From: an uncultured Dorea sp.
GTDB taxonomy: Bacteria; Bacillota; Clostridia; Lachnospirales; Lachnospiraceae
Direction: 5' to 3'
Assembly (NCBI GenBank): GCA_910579925.1
Contig: CAJTVY010000005.1
Location: 1-64,000, forward strand
Length of the DNA stretch: 64,000 nt
Both the position numbers and the translations under genes were made by a program. Within the stretch, counting starts at the first letter, position 1, and the number at the start of each line of letters is the position of its first letter. Positions 17,095 to 25,874 of the stretch are shown piece after piece. A model generated the notes under the pieces. That model was not told where the DNA came from and did not search any database. It worked only from the letters and a program-made list of their open reading frames with translations.

Positions 17095-18597
17095 TCACCG
17101 TATTTTCTCATCCGTAACCAGTAATCTCTCTACCAGTTCCCGCATCTTCCCTGTATCACATTCCAATGTATGCAGCACCTTCGCATCCAGAATATCCCGG
17201 ATCGCCTGAGGCATCTCAACGCCAGACGCCGTCCTAAGTTCTTCCAGCAGCGCAAAATCCTCTGCCGTCCCGTATTTACGATCAATTGCGATCATAACGC
17301 TCTTGGCAAATTTATAAGGGCTTGCCGTTGAGGCAACCACACATTTCCTGGCATCCCCACTTCTGCTTTGGTACTGCCCGCAGACATAGGCCGCAACCGC
17401 CGTATGGGTATCCATCACATACCCCGTCTCGTCATAAACGCTCCTTATGCAGCCCGAAGTCTCTTCTTCCGTAGCAAATCCAGCCTCAAAATCCCGAAGC
17501 TTTGAAGCCATCTCATCTGTAATCGAATAGCTTCCGTTTCTCTTCAGCCCCTCCATCAGTTCCTTCGTCTTCTCAGCGTCCTCCCCTGTGATCAGATAGA
17601 TCAGCCGCTCCAGATTACTGGAAACCAGAATGTCCATAGAAGGAGAGGAGGTCAGCACAAACTTGCGGTTTCTGTCATAAGTACCTGTCTCGAAGAAATC
17701 AAACAGCACCTTGTTCTCATTGGAGGCGCAGACCAGCTTCCCTATGGGCACTCCCATCTGTTTCGCATAATAAGCCGCAAGTATATTTCCAAAATTCCCT
17801 GTAGGAACCGTCACGTTAATCTCTTCTCCGTCTACGATCTCTTCATTCGCCAGCAGCTTCGCATATGCATAAACATAGTAAGCCACCTGGGGAACCAGAC
17901 GACCAATATTGATAGAATTCGCTGACGAAAACTGATATCCTTTTTCTTCCAGTTCCCTTGCAAGTTCCCGGTCTTCAAATATAGCCTTCACTCCGCTCTG
18001 GGCATCGTCAAAATTCCCATGAATGGCAACCACTTCCACGTTACTCCCCTTCTGGGTAGTCATCTGGAGTTCCTGCACCTTGCTGACTCCGTTCTTCGGA
18101 TAGAATACGATAATCCTGGTTCCTTCCACATCTGCAAAGCCAGCCAGCGCAGCTTTCCCCGTATCCCCGGAAGTTGCCGTCAGAATCACGATCTCATTTT
18201 CCACATGGTTCTTCTTCGCAGCAGTTGTCATAAGATGTGGAAGGATGGAAAGCGCCATGTCTTTGAACGCAATCGTAGCCCCGTGAAACAGTTCCAGGAA
18301 ATAAGTATCTCCCACCTTCGCAAGAGGGGCGATCTCCTCTGTATCAAACTTTTCGTCATACGCTTTTTCAATACAGTTTTTCAGTTCTTCTTCCGTAAAA
18401 TCAGTGAGAAACTGCTTCATTACCTCATAGGCGCATTCCTGGTATGTCATGTCCTTTAGCGCATCCATCGAAACATCCAGAACCGGCAGCTTCTCCGGCA
18501 CAAACAGCCCTCCGTCAGAAGACAGCCCCTTAAGAATCGCCTCTGAGGCGCTTACCTTCAGTTCAGAATTTCTCGTACTCTTATAACGTAAATCCAT
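17095..18597 (-). CDS. thrC: Threonine synthase
   Basis: The 500-residue PLP enzyme converts O-phosphohomoserine to threonine. Signatures are the N-terminal YKSTRNS, the lysine-bearing FHGATIAFKDMALSIL, the phosphate-binding TATSGDTGKAALAG, and VPTGNFGNILAAYYAKQMG. The length and the SDGGLFVPE segment fit the long (class I, fungal/enterobacterial) form. AAGGAG precedes the ATG. It is the third gene of a leuC-leuD-thrC unit, 11-23 nt behind leuD, so threonine and leucine synthesis would respond to one promoter at 20440-20468. Confidence 0.95.
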   Translation of the reverse strand: MDLRYKSTRNSELKVSASEAILKGLSSDGGLFVPEKLPVLDVSMDALKDMTYQECAYEVMKQFLTDFTEEELKNCIEKAYDEKFDTEEIAPLAKVGDTYFLELFHGATIAFKDMALSILPHLMTTAAKKNHVENEIVILTATSGDTGKAALAGFADVEGTRIIVFYPKNGVSKVQELQMTTQKGSNVEVVAIHGNFDDAQSGVKAIFEDRELARELEEKGYQFSSANSINIGRLVPQVAYYVYAYAKLLANEEIVDGEEINVTVPTGNFGNILAAYYAKQMGVPIGKLVCASNENKVLFDFFETGTYDRNRKFVLTSSPSMDILVSSNLERLIYLITGEDAEKTKELMEGLKRNGSYSITDEMASKLRDFEAGFATEEETSGCIRSVYDETGYVMDTHTAVAAYVCGQYQSRSGDARKCVVASTASPYKFAKSVMIAIDRKYGTAEDFALLEELRTASGVEMPQAIRDILDAKVLHTLECDTGKMRELVERLLVTDEKIR

Positions 18598-18620
18598 CTT
18601 CTTCTCCTTCCAGCCGCTTT

Positions 18621-19109
18621 CTACCGCTTATTGTTTGTATATTTCACAAGCCCTCCTGCGGCAATCAGCTTCTGCATAAATTCCGGGAAGGGCTGCCCTT
18701 GAAACTCCGTTCCTTTCGTACGGTTATAGATCTTACCGCTGTCAAAATCGACTTCAACCTCGTCTCCCGCTTCAATTCCCCGGGCTGCCTCCGGGCATTC
18801 TATGATCGGCAGACCAATATTGATCGCATTACGGTAGAAAATCCGGGCAAATGTCTCCGCAATCACACAGCTTACCCCCGCCGTCTTCAGACACAGCGGC
18901 GCATGTTCCCTGGAAGACCCGCAGCCGAAATTCTTGTTCGCTACAATCAGATCCCCTGGTTTCACCTTATTCACAAACTCCGGATCAATATCTGCCATGG
19001 CATGGCTTGCCAGTTCCTGGGCATCAAAAGAATTCAGATATCTTGCCGGAATAATCACATCCGTATCTACATTATCTCCATACTTAAATACATGTCCTGT
19101 CGCTCTCAT
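18621..19109 (-). CDS. leuD: 3-isopropylmalate dehydratase small subunit
   Basis: The 162-residue protein is the swivelling small subunit of isopropylmalate isomerase. It has VFKYGDNVDTDVIIPARYLN near the N terminus and the substrate loop NFGCGSSREHAPLCLK, both diagnostic. The ATG shares its first base with the stop codon of leuC (TAATG at 19111-19107), giving translational coupling. A longer in-frame reading upstream overlaps leuC and is not a gene start. Length is typical of the bacterial/archaeal short LeuD. Confidence 0.95.
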   Translation of the reverse strand: MRATGHVFKYGDNVDTDVIIPARYLNSFDAQELASHAMADIDPEFVNKVKPGDLIVANKNFGCGSSREHAPLCLKTAGVSCVIAETFARIFYRNAINIGLPIIECPEAARGIEAGDEVEVDFDSGKIYNRTKGTEFQGQPFPEFMQKLIAAGGLVKYTNNKR

Positions 19110-20383
19110 TATCTGCCACCTACTTTCTCTGGATTCGCAATATATCCCGCAATCGCACTTGCCGCCGCAACCTCGGGTGATGCAAGATAGATCAGAGAAT
19201 CCACATGTCCCATACGTCCGACAAAGTTCCGGTTCGTGGTGGATACACATTTTTCTCCCGCAGCCATGACGCCCATATGTCCGCCCATACAAGGCCCGCA
19301 GCTTGGCGTGTTCACCGCACAGCCCGCATCCACAAAGATATCCAGAAGTCCCTCTGCAATACACTGTTTGTAGATCTTCTGGGTTGCCGGAATCACCATT
19401 ACACGCACATCCTGATGTACGGTCTGTCCCTTCAGGATTGCCGCAGCTTTGCGCATATCCTCCATCCGCCCGTTGGTACAGGAACCGATCACTACCTGGT
19501 TAATCTTAACCGGCTCCATGGCCTCAATCTCATCAATAGTCTTTGCATTTCCCGGAAGATGTGGGAACGCTACCGTTGGACGTACCTGTGAAAGATCAAT
19601 CTCTATCACTTCGTCGTACCCGGCGTCCTCATCTGCCTCGTAGATCTTATATTCCTTCCTGGAATGTTCCTTCATATATGCCTCGGCCTTTGCATCCACC
19701 GGGAAGATCCCGTTCTTGGCTCCCGCCTCAATCGCCATATTCGCCATGGTGAAACGATCGTCCATAGAAAGGTTCTCAATGCCGTCTCCTGTAAATTCCA
19801 TAGACTTATAGAGAGCGCCGTCCACACCGATCTTTCCGATAATATGGATGATAATGTCTTTACCGCTGACATACTTTCCAGGCTTTCCTTTCAATACAAA
19901 CTGAATAGCGCCCGGAACCTTGAACCAGAGTTCTCCAGTAGCCATTCCCGTTGCAATGTCCGTCGTTCCCACTCCTGTGGAAAACGCCCCTAACGCTCCA
20001 TATGTACAGGTATGGGAATCCGCCCCGATAATACACTCGCCTCCCACAACCACGCCTGCCTCCGGCAGGATCGCATGCTCCACGCCGGACTTTCCCTGCT
20101 CAAAATACCAGGTTAAGCCCTGCTCCCGCGCAAACTCGCGGATAGACTTGGAATTCTCTGCTGATTTGATATCTTTATTCGGTGTAAAATGATCCGGCAC
20201 CAGGACAACCTTATCCTTATCGAATACCTTCTTAGCCATCTCTCTGAAGATCGGCAGCGCCATCGGCCCCGTAATATCATTCGCCATTACTACGTCAAGT
20301 TTAGCTTCTATTAACTGTCCTGCCGTTACAGACTCCAGACCGGCGTGAGCAGCTAAGATCTTCTGCGTCATTGTCATTCCCAT
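19109..20383 (-). CDS. leuC: 3-isopropylmalate dehydratase large subunit
   Basis: The 424-residue aconitase-superfamily enzyme isomerises isopropylmalate in leucine synthesis. It shows VLVPDHFTPNKDIKSAEN, GADSHTCTYGALGAFSTGVG and VVIGSCTNGRMEDMR; the three Fe-S ligand cysteines are in SCTNG and in NTPSCGPCMGGHMGV. The length is that of the archaeal-like LeuC/HacA group rather than the 470-residue proteobacterial form. The start at 20383 (MGMTMTQKIL) follows AGGAGG; an in-frame ATG at 20410 has no ribosome site. Confidence 0.95.
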   Translation of the reverse strand: MGMTMTQKILAAHAGLESVTAGQLIEAKLDVVMANDITGPMALPIFREMAKKVFDKDKVVLVPDHFTPNKDIKSAENSKSIREFAREQGLTWYFEQGKSGVEHAILPEAGVVVGGECIIGADSHTCTYGALGAFSTGVGTTDIATGMATGELWFKVPGAIQFVLKGKPGKYVSGKDIIIHIIGKIGVDGALYKSMEFTGDGIENLSMDDRFTMANMAIEAGAKNGIFPVDAKAEAYMKEHSRKEYKIYEADEDAGYDEVIEIDLSQVRPTVAFPHLPGNAKTIDEIEAMEPVKINQVVIGSCTNGRMEDMRKAAAILKGQTVHQDVRVMVIPATQKIYKQCIAEGLLDIFVDAGCAVNTPSCGPCMGGHMGVMAAGEKCVSTTNRNFVGRMGHVDSLIYLASPEVAAASAIAGYIANPEKVGGR

Positions 20384-20439
20384 CTTGACAACCTCCTGTT
20401 CTTCTATCATTACATCTCATTACATTTTCCATACGAGGT

Positions 20440-20468
20440 ATTCTACCACAGATATTCTTTTCTGACAA
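20440..20468 (-). promoter_or_regulatory. Promoter of the leuCD-thrC operon
   Basis: On the minus strand TTGTCA (20468-20463) and TAGAAT (20445-20440) are 17 nt apart, about 50 nt before the leuC ATG. The short leader leaves no room for a T-box or leader peptide, so control must be at initiation or be absent. Confidence 0.6.
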
Positions 20469-20472
20469 GGAT

Positions 20473-21408
20473 TCATCTTCTCCATATGCGGTTCCTCATC
20501 TCATTGAACATCTCTTTATGGAGTCTTGACTCCATCCTTGGAAATGCGTCTATCAGACGTCTGGTGACACGGGTGCTTCGTTCCGCAAGTTCAGTATATT
20601 TTCCCTTAAGCTCCGCATATTTATTCCTCAGTTCTGCCAGGAGCGCCCGATCCTCTTCGGGATACAGACGGGCCTCAATCTTCTCCTCTACCCAGTCAAT
20701 CCGCTCTTCCAGATGATCTTTGTGCTCCTCTGCAACCGTATCCAGTTTCTCGCGCAGTTCCGATACGGCCAAGTCCAGATGTTTCCTGGTCTCTTCCGAG
20801 AATTCCATTGTCTCCATCACGCTCTCATGGATATTGACCCCGATCATATCCGAGAGTTCCCGAAGTTCTGAAGAGATCTTCTCCATGGTGTCCAGCTTTT
20901 TGTTCAGCTTCAGGATCTCACTGGTGGTTACATACAGATCCGCAGCAAGTGCAATCCCCAGTATTGCGGCAATGACGATTCCTGCAGTAACCGGAATCAT
21001 GGCTGTCACCTTATAGACAAACGGATGAATGACCCGCACGATCAGTACGCAGGCAACTCCCCAGGCAAGTGAAAACAGCAGGCAGACATATCCGCCGATA
21101 TTCAGCGGCTGGTTTGAATAATCCCACCATTTATGTCTGAACAGCTTATCCATCAAATAGCCAGTCACTCCCTCGATCGCCGTCACTAACGCCGTAGACA
21201 CCACATACAGAGATACGATCGTTCCGTTCATTGGTTCTAACAGCATAACCACGGTGCCAATCCCCACTCCGTAGACCGGACAGATGGGGCCGTTTAAAAA
21301 GCCGCGGTTCACAAATTTTTTCTGCCTGACCGTCGCATAGGCAACCTCAGTACACCAGCCTACAAATCCGTATATAAAAAAGTATAAAATAAAAAAGTAA
21401 ATCTGCAT
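20473..21408 (-). CDS. DUF1113-like multi-pass membrane protein with coiled-coil tail
   Basis: The 311-residue protein begins with membrane helices (residues 3-22, 43-62, 66-84, 103-122, 132-155). GWCTEVAYATVRQKKFVNRG and FLNGPICPVYGVGIGTVV mark the family annotated as DUF1113 or putative ABC-transporter permease. The last 145 residues are charged and helical, with heptad-like spacing (SELREKLDTVAEEHKDHLEE), so probably a cytoplasmic coiled coil. Function is unknown. The start at 21408 follows GGAGGA; the longer frame from 21519 would run through the feo promoter region. Confidence 0.75.
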   Translation of the reverse strand: MQIYFFILYFFIYGFVGWCTEVAYATVRQKKFVNRGFLNGPICPVYGVGIGTVVMLLEPMNGTIVSLYVVSTALVTAIEGVTGYLMDKLFRHKWWDYSNQPLNIGGYVCLLFSLAWGVACVLIVRVIHPFVYKVTAMIPVTAGIVIAAILGIALAADLYVTTSEILKLNKKLDTMEKISSELRELSDMIGVNIHESVMETMEFSEETRKHLDLAVSELREKLDTVAEEHKDHLEERIDWVEEKIEARLYPEEDRALLAELRNKYAELKGKYTELAERSTRVTRRLIDAFPRMESRLHKEMFNEMRNRIWRR

Positions 21409-21457
21409 CTTTTTCCTCCGGTACAATATTCTCTCACGATTAATAGTATACTTCACA

Positions 21458-21486
21458 TTGCCTTCTTCGTCAAATAGTGATATGAT
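21458..21486 (+). promoter_or_regulatory. feoAB promoter
   Basis: TTGCCT (21458-21463) and TATGAT (21481-21486) are 17 nt apart, with a predicted transcription start near 21493, immediately before the Fur box. Confidence 0.6.
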
Positions 21487-21498
21487 AGAAATGTAATA

Positions 21499-21517
21499 GA
21501 TAATAATTATCAATAAC
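21499..21517. promoter_or_regulatory. Fur box upstream of feoA
   Basis: GATAATAATTATCAATAAC matches the classic 19-bp Fur consensus at 16 positions. It sits just after the predicted start of transcription and 21 nt before the feoA ATG, so iron-bound Fur would block feoAB. Confidence 0.8.
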
Positions 21518-21537
21518 ATTTACAAGGGGAAATACAT

Positions 21538-21771
21538 ATGACGCTCAAGCAAGGAAAGAATCATCTGACCTACCGTGTCGAATCTATTCATATTGAACTG
21601 ACGCTAGAACGCCGCCTGGAAGCCTTAGGGCTCACGGAAGGTTCTCTGATCACAATACTGAACAACGATAAGAAAGGCTCTCTGACAGCAAGATTCCGCG
21701 GCACCCGTTTCGCACTTGGCAGACGGATTGCAGACAACATTACAGTCACGGAGGTTACGCAGCATGAATAA
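21538..21771 (+). CDS. feoA: FeoA-domain ferrous iron transport protein
   Basis: The 77-residue protein is an SH3-like FeoA domain: RRLEALGLTEGSLITILNN is the usual core, and the C-terminal strand reads ALGRRIADNITV. FeoA is a small cytosolic partner that supports FeoB-mediated Fe(II) uptake. AAGGGG precedes the ATG. The last 8 nt overlap feoB, so translation is coupled. Confidence 0.92.
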   Translation: MTLKQGKNHLTYRVESIHIELTLERRLEALGLTEGSLITILNNDKKGSLTARFRGTRFALGRRIADNITVTEVTQHE

Positions 21772-23806
21772 GACGATTAACGTAGGATTCATCGGCAATC
21801 CAAATTGCGGTAAAACCACGCTTTTTAACGCATTTACCGGCGCCAACTTAAAGGTGGCCAACTGGCCCGGCGTAACGGTGGAAAAGAAAGAAGGAAAGAC
21901 TGTCTATGAAGGACAGGAATTTAAACTGATCGACCTTCCCGGTATCTACAGCCTGACTTCCTATACAATGGAAGAAACTGTCTCCCGGGAATGTATCATG
22001 AGTGATGAAGTAGACGTCATTGTGGATGTCATTGACGCCTCCTGCCTGGAACGCAACCTTTATCTGACGCTTCAGCTCATCGAACTTGGCAAGCCCGTGG
22101 TGCTGGCTCTGAACATGATGGATATCGTGGAGGAGAGGGGCATGGAAATCGACCTTCACCGCCTTCCGGAAATGCTTGGCGTTCCTGCCATTCCTGTATC
22201 CGCACGCAGGAAAACGGGTCTGTCTATTCTGATGCATGCCGTTGCTCACCACAGTCAGTATGCCAGTCAGAGTCCGTTCATCCATCACCACACGGGCAAA
22301 TCCTCCTCGCACATGCACAACCATCATGATGAGTACGCCATGGTTTATGAAGATTATATAGAAGACAAGATTGATATCATAATCGGTCTTCTTACAGAAA
22401 AATATCCCAATGTATGCAATCCCAGATGGCATGCCATCAAACTGCTGGAAATGGATCAGCAGGTGACGCGGCACCATCCCCTTCCTTTAGAGGATGTGGT
22501 TGACCGCAGCTACGAGAAAGACATCATTAACCAGAAGTACGATTTTATCGAGGAAGTCATTGAGGAGATTCTGGTAAATAAATCCGCAAAGGAAGAATCT
22601 ACTGACAAGATCGACCGGCTTCTTACACACAGATGGTTCGCTCTTCCCATCTTCCTTGGGATTATGGCGCTGGTATTCTTCCTCACATTTACCATCGGCG
22701 ACTGGTTAAAAGGGTATTTTGAGATTGCATTAGAACAGATCTCGGAGCTTACTTCCAGCAGCCTGCACGCACTTAATGTCAGTCCCTTGCTCCAGTCTCT
22801 GATCGTTGACGGAATCATCTCCGGCGTCGGCGGAATTCTGACCTTCCTGCCCAATATCTTCATTCTCTTCCTGGCTCTTGCCTTATTGGAAGACAGTGGA
22901 TATATGGCCAGGGTTGCTTTCGTAATGGACGACATTATGAGCCGTCTCGGACTTTCAGGTCGTGCCTTTCTTCCCCTGCTTCTGGGATTCGGGTGTTCTG
23001 TTCCTGCAATCATGGCGTCGCGGGCCCTTGAGCATCCCAGAGACCGGTTTAAGACCATACTGGTCACGCCGTTTATGTCCTGCAGTGCAAGGCTTCCTAT
23101 TTACGTCCTGTTTTCCTCGATGTTCTTTGGGAAATATGCCATGATCGTATGTTATTCCATGTATCTGCTGGGGATCGGGGCAGCCATTGCGACTGCTTAC
23201 ATCTTATCCAGGATTGACGGAAGCAAGGCAGAGCATGCGCTGTTAATCGAACTGCCGGAGTATAAGTCTCCCAATACCCGCACCATCTTCATCTATGTGT
23301 GGGAGAAGATCAAGGACTATCTGACCAAAGCCGGAACCGTCATCTTTGTGGCTTCCGTAATCATGTGGGTACTCTTAAATTTCGGTCCCAGAGGGTATGT
23401 CACGGACATCACACAAAGTTTCGGATCGCTGGCCGGAAAGGCAATTGTCCCACTGTTTCGTCCTGCCGGACTGGGGTACTGGCAGATTATCGTTGCTTTG
23501 ATTGCCGGGATTGCCGCAAAAGAGGTTGTGGTATCCAGCTGCAGCGTATTGTTTGGTATCCAGAACATTACCACAGCCGGCGGCATGGACGCCATGGTCG
23601 CAACCCTTGATTCTATTGGCTTTGGAGCTGCAAATGCATACGCCCTGATGGTATTCTGTCTTCTGTACGTTCCCTGCACTGCGACGATTGCAACGATCCA
23701 GAGAGAACTGAAAAGCTGGAAACAGACTCTGGGGATTCTGGTATTCCAGGTGCTGATTGCATGGGGGATGAGCGTAATTGTTTACCAGATCGGGCTGCGC
23801 TTCTAA
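21764..23806 (+). CDS. feoB: Ferrous iron transporter FeoB
   Basis: The 680-residue protein is the Fe(II) permease with an N-terminal G domain. It has GFIGNPNCGKTTLFNAFTG (P-loop), WPGVTVEKKEG, DLPGIYSL (G3) and LNMMD (G4), then two Gate-type membrane halves (LPLLLGFGCSVPAIMASR; GIAAKEVVVSSCSVLFG). The ATG at 21764 overlaps the feoA stop and follows GGAGG. The linker between G domain and membrane part holds a histidine-rich stretch near residues 176-192 (FIHHHTGKSSSHMHNHH). No FeoC gene follows; a hairpin at 23863-23909 ends the unit. Confidence 0.95.
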   Translation: MNKTINVGFIGNPNCGKTTLFNAFTGANLKVANWPGVTVEKKEGKTVYEGQEFKLIDLPGIYSLTSYTMEETVSRECIMSDEVDVIVDVIDASCLERNLYLTLQLIELGKPVVLALNMMDIVEERGMEIDLHRLPEMLGVPAIPVSARRKTGLSILMHAVAHHSQYASQSPFIHHHTGKSSSHMHNHHDEYAMVYEDYIEDKIDIIIGLLTEKYPNVCNPRWHAIKLLEMDQQVTRHHPLPLEDVVDRSYEKDIINQKYDFIEEVIEEILVNKSAKEESTDKIDRLLTHRWFALPIFLGIMALVFFLTFTIGDWLKGYFEIALEQISELTSSSLHALNVSPLLQSLIVDGIISGVGGILTFLPNIFILFLALALLEDSGYMARVAFVMDDIMSRLGLSGRAFLPLLLGFGCSVPAIMASRALEHPRDRFKTILVTPFMSCSARLPIYVLFSSMFFGKYAMIVCYSMYLLGIGAAIATAYILSRIDGSKAEHALLIELPEYKSPNTRTIFIYVWEKIKDYLTKAGTVIFVASVIMWVLLNFGPRGYVTDITQSFGSLAGKAIVPLFRPAGLGYWQIIVALIAGIAAKEVVVSSCSVLFGIQNITTAGGMDAMVATLDSIGFGAANAYALMVFCLLYVPCTATIATIQRELKSWKQTLGILVFQVLIAWGMSVIVYQIGLRF

Positions 23807-23862
23807 GTATGCAGTTTTAACACCGACCGACAGACCGCCGGAATATCACCTCTCCCCCAAAT

Positions 23863-23909
23863 ACAGATCCCCTGCCGAATGCCTTACAGCATATCGTCAG
23901 GGGATCTGT
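23863..23909. terminator. Hairpin between feoB and chemoreceptor 3
   Basis: ACAGATCCCCTG and CAGGGGATCTGT form a perfect 12-bp stem with a 23-nt loop between convergent genes. No good U-tract follows on either strand, so termination is likely but not certain. Confidence 0.5.
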
Positions 23910-23967
23910 CTATGTATACCCAATCCTGTCATAAGCCGGATAAACCGTAATCCGTGTCGGCGGCTCC

Positions 23968-25632
23968 TTATGCACGGTCTTTTCTGGTCCGGAACCTGCT
24001 GACCATACTTTCCATGATCCTTGCCTGCTCCGATAACTCTCTGGATGCGGCAGAATTTTCTTCAGCAGCCGCTGCGTTGGAATGTACTACGTCGCTAATC
24101 TGGGAGACCGAATTAACCATACTCGCAAATGCCTCTGCCTGCTCGTTAGTAGATTGATCAATATTTCCCAAAAGCTGCGCCATGGACTGCACGTTATCTC
24201 CCACCTGCTTCATAGACTGCACCGTCGCATCTGCGACCTTAATCCCATGTTCCACCGCTACAGCAGATTTTTCAATCATATCTGCAGTGGCGCTGGCAGC
24301 TTCCGCACTCTTGCTGGCAAGATTGCGCACTTCATCCGCAACAACCGCAAAGCCTTTGCCCGTTTCTCCGGCGCGCGCGGCTTCTACCGCAGCGTTGAGC
24401 GCAAGGATATTCGTCTGGAAAGCAATATCTTCAATGATTTTGATTACTTTTGCAATCTCCTGTGAAGACGCACCAATCTCTCCCATCGCATGAACCATGT
24501 CATCCATCTGCTGGTTGCTTTGTAAGACGACTTCCCATGCCTGCCCTGAAATCTGCTTAACGTGGGCAGCATTTTCTCCATCCTGTTTGGTTAAGGCCGC
24601 GACCTTATCCAACGACATCTTAAAAGCTTCCACTGCCGCAGTCTGTTCGGTGGAACCTTGCGCCAATGTATGGGAATTGGAGGCAAGATTCTCCGAGCCC
24701 GTCCGAACCTGTGCGCAGCAGTCGTGGAGCTGTCCTACGGTATCGTTCAGAGAATTCAGGATCAGATCAAGGGAATTTTTGATTTCCCCAAAGTCTCCGA
24801 TGTATTCCCGTTCGATTTCCATAGAAATATTGCCGTTTGATATCCCTCCCAACACATAAGAAATATCTTCCACATACTGTTGGATATTGAACATCGTCGC
24901 ATTAAGCTGACGGGAGAGTATTCCTAGTTCGTCATGTCCCAGACTGTCGAAATCCGTCTTCAGATGTCCTTCCGAAACCTGCTGCATCCCTTGGGACAAT
25001 TTTTTGAGAGGAACAGTGATGATTACCGACATCTTATAAGAAATCAGCAGAGAGGCAGCCACAATCACGGCAAATAAAATATCCTGAATGATGATCGTCC
25101 GGTTTGCCTGGGAAACTGCCTGGTCTTTAAAATCTTCTGCTTTTGCCTGGGATTCTACGGAAATCTCCTGTGCAAGCGCCGTAGTCTCGTCGGCCACTGC
25201 TTCAAACCTCTTCATCTCATCCTGCATCTGCTGCTGTTCCTGTTCGGATAATAAGCGGCTGATTTCATCATACGATGCTTTCAATGCAGAGAACTTGTCC
25301 TCAAACTCTGTAAGCAGTGCAGAATCAATTACGCCAGTTTCCCGAATCGCAATCAATTCTGCCTCGGCGTTTTTACAGGCGTTCTCGTAATCATCCGTCA
25401 GCTGACCGCCGCCTGCCAGCAGCATATGATTGGCTGCATTTTCTATTTTGCCAACGTCTTTAAGCAATGCGACAGAGGAAAGCGCACTCATATGCGGACC
25501 CGAATACAAATCTACCGAAAGATTTGAAATACCGCGCAAATTAGAGAGTGAAAATGCATTCATTACAATCAAAATAATCAGCAGAAGCCCAAAGCCCAAC
25601 GTCAGCTTCCCCCGAATTTTCAAATTTTTCAT
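23968..25632 (-). CDS. Methyl-accepting chemotaxis protein, four-helix-bundle sensor (3)
   Basis: The 554-residue chemoreceptor has a first membrane helix (about 10-30), a four-helix-bundle sensor (35-185), a second membrane helix near 190-208, a HAMP region and a long signalling coiled coil. The tip reads IAFQTNILALNAAVEAARAG then GKGFAVVADEVRNLA. It differs from paralogues 1 and 2 in the sensor domain and lacks their MKKAMKQS start. The ATG at 25632 is preferred over 25638 because AAGGAG lies 7 nt upstream. The 240 nt before the gene are very AT-rich; I could not settle on one promoter there. Confidence 0.9.
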   Translation of the reverse strand: MKNLKIRGKLTLGFGLLLIILIVMNAFSLSNLRGISNLSVDLYSGPHMSALSSVALLKDVGKIENAANHMLLAGGGQLTDDYENACKNAEAELIAIRETGVIDSALLTEFEDKFSALKASYDEISRLLSEQEQQQMQDEMKRFEAVADETTALAQEISVESQAKAEDFKDQAVSQANRTIIIQDILFAVIVAASLLISYKMSVIITVPLKKLSQGMQQVSEGHLKTDFDSLGHDELGILSRQLNATMFNIQQYVEDISYVLGGISNGNISMEIEREYIGDFGEIKNSLDLILNSLNDTVGQLHDCCAQVRTGSENLASNSHTLAQGSTEQTAAVEAFKMSLDKVAALTKQDGENAAHVKQISGQAWEVVLQSNQQMDDMVHAMGEIGASSQEIAKVIKIIEDIAFQTNILALNAAVEAARAGETGKGFAVVADEVRNLASKSAEAASATADMIEKSAVAVEHGIKVADATVQSMKQVGDNVQSMAQLLGNIDQSTNEQAEAFASMVNSVSQISDVVHSNAAAAEENSAASRELSEQARIMESMVSRFRTRKDRA

Positions 25633-25808
25633 GACCATTCTCCTTATACATTTTTAGTATTTTTGCTGTTCTAAATACAGCTTTTATTGTGTATGTTTTT
25701 TACTATAACATAGAGTGTTATATTTTTCCATATATAAATTTTTATTTTATCTATAAAAATTTATCATTTTTTCCATACAATTTATACTAATTACCGCCGC
25801 ATAAAAAA

Positions 25809-25836
25809 GCTGCCAGGAATCGAATTCCTTAACAGC
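25809..25836 (-). terminator. Terminator of the PHP-phosphoesterase gene
   Basis: On the minus strand GCTG and CAGC enclose an AGGAATCGAATTCCT inner palindrome, followed by TTTTTTAT. The rest of the 25639-25874 gap is AT-rich leader of chemoreceptor 3. Confidence 0.75.
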
Positions 25837-25874
25837 CTTGTATGTTTTATAGATCTATTTCCTGGTGCGCTTTC

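Noticed and set aside
20384..20472. T-box or leader-peptide attenuator before leuC
   Set aside because: The predicted leader is only about 50 nt with no stem-loop or leucine-rich frame.
23807..23967. A feoC-like or other small gene after feoB
   Set aside because: No frame with a start and ribosome site is present; only a 12-bp hairpin is seen.
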